From Turritopsis dohrnii (lineage: Eukaryota; Cnidaria; Hydrozoa; Anthoathecata; Oceaniidae): 64,000 nucleotides of DNA. Positions within the stretch are counted from its first letter, which is position 1. Each line of letters begins with the position of its first letter. The stretch lies in contig BQMF02000607.1 in the NCBI GenBank assembly GCA_027922465.2, positions 152,248-216,247 on the forward strand, given 5' to 3'. Positions 56,201 through 64,000 of this stretch are shown piece after piece. Below the pieces are notes generated by a model. That model worked only from the letters and a program-made list of their open reading frames with translations. It did not search any database and was not told the DNA's origin. The position numbers and the translations under genes are program-made.

Positions 56201-57515
56201 AGTCAGAAGTTTGTGTCATTATTAAGTCATGCTGACTGTCATGTTTCATAGTAGTTGCATGTAGCATGATTATGAACATGGACGTATAAAAAAGAAGGAC
56301 TCGCAACTAATGTTAAAGCCGTTCATTTCTATTATGAAAATCTTTTCTGCCAGCATTTCTTTAATGTAGTCCTCGCCTTGCATTTTACTGGATTTTGGTT
56401 CACATGGGCAGGTTTATACGACGCTTTAGTGCAATGTGGAAAATGACAGAATTGAGAAATAGTACGTTTACAAATACGTCTGCAATATTTTTTAGTATCA
56501 CAAAACTTTTACTCAATCTTTTTTTATAATCTTAGATTGGAATTGAGATAAATTTCTCGGAGTTAGGAAGTAATTTGTTGTATTTACTTATATCCGAAGA
56601 ATTGGTGCTTTTAAAGACACCTGGGTGATGCCTGAGAATGACATAAAGAAGACGTTTTTTCATTCAATTCTGAAAATTTCATGTTTGAGTTTCTAAGAAC
56701 TCATGAGAATTCAGAGTTTAAAAACTGCCTTCAAAATAATCATAAAATTTTTTCATTCATTTCTGGTTAGTTGTTACGATCATGCAAGCCATTGGAAACA
56801 TGTATTTTCAACAGCACTTGAGGCGAGGTTTGTTTGAATAGATTTATAGAAGTTGCAAATCTTTCTTATTTTATACGTTCATGTTTTGAATGAAGAAATA
56901 ACCCAACTATGAAGGATTTTCTTCGATTTGATTGTTTGTTAAAATTCTGAAACATCCCTGATCTGTATATTATGAAAAAGTGTACCTACATTAATATCTT
57001 GCCAGATTTGAAGTAAGGGTCTCACGAATAATGTCATTCAGAAAAAAAATTGAAAGACCGACATATTTGAACAACGTGTCGTCATCTGAAACGAACAAAC
57101 TTCTAAAACGTCTTCATTTGAAAAACGAGTGTTCATATAAAACGACTTGGCAAACGAGATTTTGGCGCTGAATTGACTACATACTCTTAACTTAATAAAT
57201 TACAATGAAACGAATATTTTTCTTGATAATCTAGTTTTATTAACTTTTAGGGAAGGTAGGAGTTATTTCTTATTGAACAGTTCTTGTTTGCACAGTAGTA
57301 ACTATTCAAAGGTTTTTGTGAAATTTTTATGCAAAATCGCTCTTAGAGTTAGATTATACGCAACAAAATACGACCGAAACAATTTTTTATGTCACACACG
57401 GCACACTCAAAGTCTATGTTCATTAAGCTATATCAACACAGCAAAATGTTTTAAGTATTGACGGGTCTGGAGTTTCAAATGTTTTTTTAAAATTGTTACA
57501 ATTATCTTTTCGTTT
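53222..57515. other. gene-less region
   Basis: Four kilobases of AT-rich DNA with only short frames. 53930-53980 holds ATGCCTCCTCGCCTGCTCAC followed by GCTCGCTGCGGGGGCAAT, repeated near 61968-62014. A short hydrophobic reading frame at 54729 and a frame at 55434-55661 were considered and not accepted. Confidence 0.5.
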
Positions 57516-57925
57516 TTCGGCTGGCGTGAATTCCGGTTTCTACATCGTAACTGGCATTCTATAAAATTTATGATGAGTTATTACATTAATGTGCATTGCG
57601 TAAAGGCTACTTTCGTCTCTATCTTTAATTTACTCGCTGTAATTGAATAATAGAGACTTAACGATCAATAATGGAATTATCCTCCACATGTTGGCGCGAA
57701 ATTGATACAATTGAACACGTGATTTACTGTTATGTTGAACATAAAACTTTCCGGTACCCTTCCTCTAACCTTGCAGAGTTCTTTCAAAAATATTTGGAAT
57801 GCTCAAGCTTGTTACTTTTTAAGCCTTTTCACATTATGGCTATGCTTTCCAATTGCTGAATTTTTGTTGTTCGGTTGACGTTAATTCCGGTTTCCGCATC
57901 GTAAACGGCAATTCTGTAAACTTTT
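57516..57925. repeat. direct repeat pair about 350 bases apart
   Basis: 57520-57575 (GGCTGGCGTGAATTCCGGTT, then TCGTAACTGGCATTCT) and 57870-57925 (GGTTGACGTTAATTCCGGTT, then TCGTAAACGGCAATTCT) are related direct copies. A frame between them (57671-57859) has no recognised domain. Confidence 0.65.
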
Positions 57926-58250
57926 TTTACTTAGAATATACACAATGGAACCTCGCATTTCTAAAGCTATTAACCAATTAGGAAGAGCACTGCAATTGAT
58001 TAATCGAGATGCAATTATCATGTATGCATCGGAACGGAAAGCAACTAAAGTTGCATAAGACGAGTTTCCTATTGTTATACTTTTAAAACTTTTTGCTATT
58101 CTTCTAGCATGCTTTTTTCAAATTATTAAAATTTTACAAAAATTAAGTCCATATACACACTAGGTAATGCGTTTTTATTAACCAATCCAGACTTACTCCC
58201 TATAATACAATTATCACGTAGCTAAATCTCGGCGCGGAAACCAATAATAC
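57926..58250. other. gene-less AT-rich stretch
   Basis: No gene or clear repeat seen. Confidence 0.5.
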
Positions 58251-58345
58251 AGTGGAACCTCCTTAAAGTGGACATTCTCTGAAGCAGACATCTCCTTTAG
58301 ACTGACAAAAAATTTTGCCCCGGACGAATCCTTAAAGGAGAACGA
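58251..58345 (+). mobile_element. pogo/Tigger-like transposon terminal fragment
   Basis: CAGTGGAACCTCCTTAAAGT followed by GGACATTCTC and CAGACATCTCC resembles the repetitive terminal sequence of pogo/Tigger elements (CAGT-GAACCTC-AAGCGGACA). A second same-orientation fragment is at 60590-60690, so these are not the two ends of one intact element. Confidence 0.6.
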
Positions 58346-58557
58346 ACGTCAGAAAAGAAATTTTCGTAATATTTGCTGATATGACATCATTAGAGCCTAT
58401 TTAATATAGAAATGATTTTTATTTTTTTTATTTTTTTGTTCTAAGGTGTCAAATTCGTCGTTTTTATATAAGTGAAAGTGAAACCAATTAACACGGCTTA
58501 TCTTGAAAACATGCTGCATAATGACGTCAATGTTGCGGAACAGCAGAGCGAGAAAAG

Positions 58558-58770
58558 ATGGCAACGAAGGATGAGCAAGAAGCGATGTGTAATGAAGAGA
58601 GTTTGGATGACGATGAATACTTTGAATGTAGCTATAATGAAGAAGATGATTGTCAATACGTTGCAAGTTATTCATGTGAACCGGAATATTCGAACGAAGA
58701 ACTGCAAAAAGTAAAAATGAAAAATGTTAGCAGAACAATATTGATCATTCTAATGACGATTGATCAGTAA
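58558..58770 (+). CDS. short acidic ORF, possible exon
   Basis: Starts MATKDEQEAMCNEESLDDDE and is rich in Asp, Glu, Tyr and Cys for about 50 codons, different from the surrounding AT-rich noise. A GT at QKVKM (about 58709) could be a splice donor, which would make this a first exon. No partner exon was found and no domain is recognised, so it may be chance. Confidence 0.25.
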   Translation: MATKDEQEAMCNEESLDDDEYFECSYNEEDDCQYVASYSCEPEYSNEELQKVKMKNVSRTILIILMTIDQ

Positions 58771-60589
58771 CCTGGTTTCTATAATTCTCAAGACGAATAT
58801 TTTCAACACCGATTTGAAAAGAAAAAACAGATAAAAAAAAGGGAAAGACAAGAAAATAAATTATCAATCGCGAAAAATCCATAAGTCGAAGAGGCATACC
58901 TAATTAATTTATTATATCACACGAAAAAGATTACTTGAATTACGTTTATGCTTTCTCTTGTTATGTCTGTCTCGTTCTATGCAGACAGAAACCATGTTTT
59001 GAATCTAAGCCAGGTGTGAGCATAATTAATAGAAAAACAGTTTGAAAATAAATGCACACTGAACATATTAATTTTATTGCGCTAAGAATGAATTATAAAG
59101 AATATTAAACTTATAACATGGAACTCGTGTTTTTAATTAACAAAATCTCAACGATTGAAACTTTTAATAAACAACTTTTCTTGAATTTGAATTTCCTCTT
59201 CACATAGATAAACACGAATATGAAAAAAAGCTTGAGAAGAAATCAACTAAAAACCAACTAAAAGTCAACTTAAAATCAAGCATCATACAACTCATACATA
59301 CAACACATACAACTTAAACGATATTCGAATTCATAAATAAGCAGGCACCATGTAAGAGACAAATGAGTTAAGTCTGTTCATAAATTATATGCACTGATTT
59401 CAGCTTTTATATAAAAACCAGGCTCAAGGGAATTTATGTAATTTGCTAAATCTGGTTTCCACACGGTAACTGAAATTAGTGCACATATTTTTTGAACAGA
59501 CTTTAGTTAATACACCTCCATGGTTTATATCACTGATAACATTGCATATAACATTCAGAATGATTTCACGCGCATCCGCAACAATGACGTCACATCACCG
59601 AAAGCTATTGCAAAGTTGTTTAGTACTAGTTTTGGACCAAATTGAATGAATTTTCAAAAAAAAAACTTTGGAGGCTGTTATTCATGTTAAAGACTACAAG
59701 AGCCATATGGCACAAAACGGTAGCAGCATTTCAACTCGCAATGTACAAAAGGAAATAGATTCTAAATTAATTAGTCTGAAAGCCCCATGAAGCTTTGTCG
59801 ACCTTTGTTTATCTCTTAGGCTTAAATTAAGGCAATTTTCATTTGAAAAAGTGTAAACAGGGCTTAAGTAAAACCACCAGAAAACTATTTGATACAAACA
59901 AAAGAAATATGCACAATACGCGAAACTACGTTTTTTTTATATCAGATTTTTTTTTATAAAAAGAAAGCTGTAAAACCGAAAAGAGAAAAAAAACAAACGT
60001 CTTCTAAAAATATAAGAAACAAAGTAAAACCGTTTCAAACTTTAATCCAAGACATTTTTGTAGACAAGCAAACAAAATACACACGCACAAAATATAAAAA
60101 AAATGTAAAATGCTTTTAAAAAGTTTAAGTTCGATGAATTTCGATAAATCTTTGTAACTGCAAGAAGAAGAGAGCTTCGAACTTCGAAGCACAAGACGTT
60201 ACCAAAAACAAAGCTTAAGTTTATTTTAACCGTGTTTCAAATTAGGTGCAACTAAAGTTCTCCACCGTGTTTTTAATAGGAAATGTTTATTGGAAATGGC
60301 GAATCTATGGTAAAATACTAAAAGAACGTATAAAGAATGTTTTGATAGTTATAAAGATTATATTAGCCTCCGTTCTTAAGTTGCAATTTACGCAGTTTCG
60401 AAAGCGACATTGGTAGGCTGCACAGGCTAAACTGCCATTTCGGTCGGTAGTAGGAGGAGGAGGAGGAGGAGGAGGAGGAGTAGTCCAAGGGTGTTTTAAT
60501 ACGGTATTCGCTTCGCTGCTACCGTAATAAGTTAAGATAAAAAAAATATCGATCGTTCGTTCTCCTTTAATAAACTCTTGTAAAGAAAC
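58771..60589. other. gene-less region
   Basis: AT-rich, with related dispersed phrases (GTGTAAACAGGGCTTAAGTA at 59850, TGTAAATAAGGCTTAACAAG at 61183). Ends near a (GGA)n tract. No gene supported. Confidence 0.5.
60449..60481. repeat. (GGA)n microsatellite
   Basis: About ten GGA units (GTAGGAGGAGGAGGAGGAGG and on) followed by a TAGTCC phrase. A complementary TCCTCCTACTACTACTACTCC run is at 62564-62585, in a similar context (CCAAG...GTG). Confidence 0.9.
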
Positions 60590-60690
60590 CTCCCCAAAGC
60601 GGACAGTCTAATGCGGACACCTCCTTAATTAAAACGGAAAATTTTTCCAGGTCTCGCACGACAATTCCTTCTAATTTTACCTCTATAAAG
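60590..60690 (+). mobile_element. second pogo/Tigger-like terminal fragment
   Basis: CCTCCCCAAAGCGGACAGTC and ACCTCTATAAAGCGGACA are repeats typical of Tigger ends, same orientation as 58251-58345. GGAGAACGAACG-type phrases near both fragments (58330 and, inverted, 60553) hint at an older shared structure. Confidence 0.55.
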
Positions 60691-62039
60691 CGGACAAAAT
60701 TTCGACAACAATATCAAAATTCAGTATTTTATTCAGTATTCTTTTTTTCTGTTTACAATATTTTCTTGTTTTTATATTACTAGCATGTAGCTTTAGCTAA
60801 AAAATGCCCCCGCACTCAAGCATTTCAATTTGTACACACAGCAAGCTATACATTGCAAGCTATACAATGGAAATAAAAATAAGTTTTGTTCGAAAACAAA
60901 TGTTTTGGTTTATTGTGGGCCTGGTAAGTGGCATACTTATATGCTTAAATATTTCGACAAACCCAGTCTTTTAAGAAGCCTCAAAGCTACTCAACACTCA
61001 ATCGTTTTAGAACTGTCTCGCATTATGATCACGAGATGAGTAGCATTTAACATTTAATTTGTAACTTTTAATGCATCGAAACAGGCATACAATAACACCC
61101 TTCATTCAAAGAGTTGACATGATGGCATCAATTGAACTTCAAGACAAACTCGATAATTGATGCTAATATACCTTTTAAAAAGTGTAAATAAGGCTTAACA
61201 AGTAATATCAGAAAGTATTTGCTACAAACAAAAGAAATGTGTGAACTGAAACCATGGATACGTATTTTATAATCAAATACGTATTTTATAATCAAAATAA
61301 GATTCTGTAAGAGCCAAAAGAAAAAAAAACTTTTAAAAAAAAATCTATTAGAAATCTCTGTTTCAAACTTTGATTCAAAACTAAAAATAGGCAAAGTTTA
61401 AATAAGAAAACAAGAAAAAATACAGAAAGATTTTATTGATCATGATCACACTAGGTTTGGAGGACAGTTAAAAAAACACGAAGAACGATAGTTGGTAAAT
61501 TATATATGGCTTTCTTACATACACAGAAATCCAATTAATATTTTTAAGGCAAGATCCGCCAATAATCAGTGCATTGAATAAAATTAATTGAAAGAAAGGT
61601 TTAGAGTTAAAACATATACAAAAATAAAATGTATGGTTGGCAAAATTTCAGATTTCAAGCTGTGCTTCAAAATCCTTATCGTTCATTTCACTAAACAACA
61701 CAAAAGTAATATGAAAAATGTCTAAGCAATGTTAACATACGAACTTCCTAAATAACATAGTATAGTATAATAATAAATTAGAAAAGAGATACAAAAAAAC
61801 ATTCTGTCTCCCACCTCCCTTACAGTACCATGCTTTGAAACGGTAAAAAAAGCAAAGTCAGCCAATAATTGTATACCACCGTGTAACGTCAACACGAAAG
61901 TTGGAAGATGATGATGAGGATGATGAGGATGAAGAACAAAATCGGAAACTGACATTCGCCTATCTCGTGAAACTACTATGCCTCCTCGCTCGCTTACGCT
62001 CGCTGCGGGGGCAATAAGGTTTATTTCATTTGTTAGCCA
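60691..62039. other. gene-less region
   Basis: AT-rich, with short frames lacking domains (60830-61039, 61128-61394). 61255-61290 holds a direct duplication of ACGTATTTTATAATCAAA. The CG-rich phrase TCGCTTACGCTCGCTGCGGG lies at 61990-62009. Confidence 0.5.
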
Positions 62040-62390
62040 AGTCCCACCCAGCCGACACAAAGACGTCTAAAAGACGTCTAAAAGACGTCGCATTTGACGT
62101 CTAAAAGACGTCTAAAAAACGTCTATTTTGTCTGCTTTTAAGACGTCTAATCTAAGATGTCTATTAGACGTCTTTTCAAGATATCTAAAAGACGTCTTAA
62201 GAATGCGTCTTAAAGACGTCTTAGGAAGGATGTCTTGAAAGCGGACAAAATAGACCTTTTCTAGACGTCTTTTAGACGTCTTGTTAAGATATTTAAAAGA
62301 CGTTTTGAGAATGCGTCTTAAAGACGTCTTAGGAAAGACGTTTTGAAAGCGGACAAAATAGAATATTTTTCTAGACGTCTTTTATACCTT
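62040..62390. repeat. AGACGTCT palindrome-rich repeat block
   Basis: More than fifteen AGACGTCT or GACGTC motifs spaced about 10-12 bases, in phrases such as GACGTCTAAAAGACGTC. Halves of the block are arranged with GCGGACAAAATAGA and its complement, so the array is partly inverted. It starts after CCCACCCAGC, similar to the other ACGT blocks. Confidence 0.85.
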
Positions 62391-62830
62391 TAAAGGGAAA
62401 ATAAAACATCTAAGTTGAATTAAAACGTTTATATTCTTTCGAATGAATCAGTACTTTTTTCAATACAACAAAACAACAAAATAAAATTCATGCAGAAAAA
62501 AGACTTTAATTGACTTTAGGACACCCGTGGTGGAGTAAAGTCTTTAAAATACCCGTGGTTTCTCCTCCTACTACTACTACTCCAAGTTACGAACGATTTC
62601 GTGCATTGTTTACGTGAATTCGTTAATTACGCTCCTATTCAGTTCAGTTGTCTGTTGTGAGTACTATAGGTCACGTGTATATGTTGGTTTGCAACTTGTA
62701 ATTGGCTATGTTATCACGTGGCCATAATTTGGCTTAACTTGAGCTGTTCTATGAAGCAAACAGCTAAATCAAATAAATCAAAATAGCTCATGTCTCTGGA
62801 TCATGCTTAGTATTTTTTGTGCTGTTAATC
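62391..62830. other. gene-less stretch
   Basis: Includes the TCCTCCTACTACTAC run (62564-62585). No gene supported. Confidence 0.5.
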
Positions 62831-62839
62831 GGTACCTTC

Positions 62840-63000
62840 TTGCTTTACCTCTTGTTTTGTGCCTTGTATCAGAGGCACCGTTTAATTTCTGCTTTGTTCA
62901 CGAAGCACCACTTGTTCTGTGCCTTGTGTCAGAGGCACCGTTTGTTCTGTGCTTTCCCCAAGCACCATTTGCACTGTGCTTTGCTGTTCAAGCACTTAAA
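62840..63000. repeat. minisatellite of about 27/54 bp
   Basis: Repeated phrases TCTGTGCCTTGTGTCAGAGG and GCACCGTTTGTTCTGTGC; the divergent copies give a long open frame of hydrophobic repeats (EAPFVLCF) that is probably a by-product of unit length divisible by three. Confidence 0.75.
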
Positions 63001-63119
63001 ATTTATTGCTTTTTTGTGAAACACCTGATTATGTTTTTACACAATACTTTACAAAACTTATTTTGTTTCCTGTTATATGATCAGTTATTTTTGCGACCAA
63101 AACTGACTGACTGGTTTGT

Positions 63120-63124
<5 letters not shown>

Positions 63125-63155
<31 letters not shown>
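63125..63155. repeat. poly-C tract, 31 bases
   Basis: An uninterrupted run of 31 C. It can form G-quadruplexes on the other strand and is a usual site of sequencing or assembly length error. Confidence 0.9.
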
Positions 63156-63284
63156 ACAAGCAATAACATTATATATTTGCTTTCCTTTACTTTCTGGCCT
63201 CCAGTGTGTAGATGAAATAATCCATATATATTATACATAGTATATAAAGCATAGTGTTGTTGCTATATATTTGCTGAATTTATA

Positions 63285-64000
63285 ATGCCATCTTTGTGTA
63301 AGGGAAATATAAGAATTGAGACTTCAGTCCAAGGAAGGTTTCACCAAGAAGGAGATGTAATGTTTGGTAGCACAGCTGGCAGGCAGTGTTCTTGTTGTGC
63401 ATTGATTTCAATCTGTGTCTCAGCAATAAAGCATATTGGCCGATGGAATGCTGATGATTTAGATTTCATTGTTATACAAGGGGATGACCTCTATAAATCT
63501 TACATAGTGAAGATACTTAATGGCATCAGAACTTCCACAACAAATAGCCCTACTTGGAAGTCGTATCTTGTTAAGATTTTTAAATAACAGAAGTGGCTTG
63601 TTAAGTAATGGAGATCTGTATGGTTTTTAACTTCAGAAGATCAAGTCGGAAGTGCTCTCATTTTTTTATCAAAGGATATTGCATTTCTGTGATATGGACT
63701 AAAAATTGTTACTTTTTGTTTGATTCACACAGTAAAGATATATTTGGTCAGGCAATTGCTGATGGTTTGTCAACATTACTGAAATTTAAATCAAAAATTG
63801 ATCTTGAAAAGTATTTGATTTCTACATATGTTGATGAAACTGATGTTTATGTCCCTTTTGAAATACAAAGCATCTGTGTAGACTTTCTTGAAGATGTTAT
63901 TTTAGAAAATCTTCAAAATGAATATTATAAGGCAAAATATCAGAAAAGAAAGAAAAATATTATTGAACAAACTAAATGTAGGGAAAGAATTGCATCAGAT
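63285..64000 (+). pseudogene. herpesvirus-tegument-like (C76-type) cysteine protease domain, edge-truncated
   Basis: GRFHQEGDVMFGSTAGRQCS carries the catalytic Cys region in the style of the herpesvirus large-tegument deubiquitinase (family C76: FHQGD, then G.QC..N/AL). DLDFIVIQGDDLYKS follows, and farther on YFLFDSHSKDIFG (about 63717-63745) supplies the Asp-His pair. The frame must shift near 63525 and again before 63700, so this copy is inactive. From memory, such domains are common in invertebrate mobile elements and large DNA elements, so it is not evidence of a herpesvirus. The gene continues beyond the window. Confidence 0.6.

Noticed and set aside
62803..63240. 145-codon frame with APFVLCF repeats and a proline run
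   Set aside because: The repeats come from a minisatellite and the proline run from the poly-C tract.

Overview
The window looks like an invertebrate metazoan nuclear genome, most likely a cnidarian. It is AT-rich, its genes have GT-AG introns, and it is packed with mobile DNA: a Polinton-like virus, Crypton-like, DIRS-like and LINE elements, MITEs and tRNA-derived SINEs. Several viral proteins belong, from memory, to families common in coral and Hydra genomes. The species cannot be read from the sequence. The only convincing ordinary host gene is a secreted VPS62-family gene (39345-41881, minus).

Bases 1-22912 hold decayed Polinton-like (virus-like) DNA. Bases 1-1850 carry an edge-truncated SAP-type ORF, a small SAP-like protein and a broken retroviral-type integrase. 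Ten bases after the integrase stop, a giant inverted repeat begins: left arm 1861-12280, spacer 12281-12390, right arm 12391-22912. Each arm carries the same module: a long conserved gene, a small beta-rich protein, a major capsid protein, an A32-like packaging ATPase, a 44-bp tandem repeat, several small membrane proteins and a coiled-coil/membrane protein. Some lesions are shared by both arms, so they are older than the duplication. Others are private and younger.

Bases 23201-36276 hold two head-to-tail copies of one mobile element inside a (TTA)n tract next to a LINE tail. Each copy encodes a Crypton-like tyrosine recombinase (C2H2 finger, recombinase, Myb/SANT domain), a conserved protein of about 95 residues, and arrays built from a decamer near TTNTTACNCN. 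On the opposite strand of copy 1 is a seven-exon SF3-type helicase gene; copy 2 keeps only a remnant of it. The three element boundaries share the core TATATA. This is the best candidate here for an under-described system.

Bases 36277-39344 hold a chimeric, interrupted LINE reverse-transcriptase gene on the minus strand, split by a 690-bp Tc1/pogo-type deletion derivative. The VPS62 gene follows. Bases 41882-64000 are mostly noncoding repeats: a perfect 105-bp hairpin, a DIRS-like RT/RNase H fragment, MITEs with TA target duplications, a tRNA-derived SINE, a 198-bp satellite, ACGT-rich repeats, microsatellites and, at the right edge, a broken herpesvirus-tegument-like (C76-type) cysteine protease domain.
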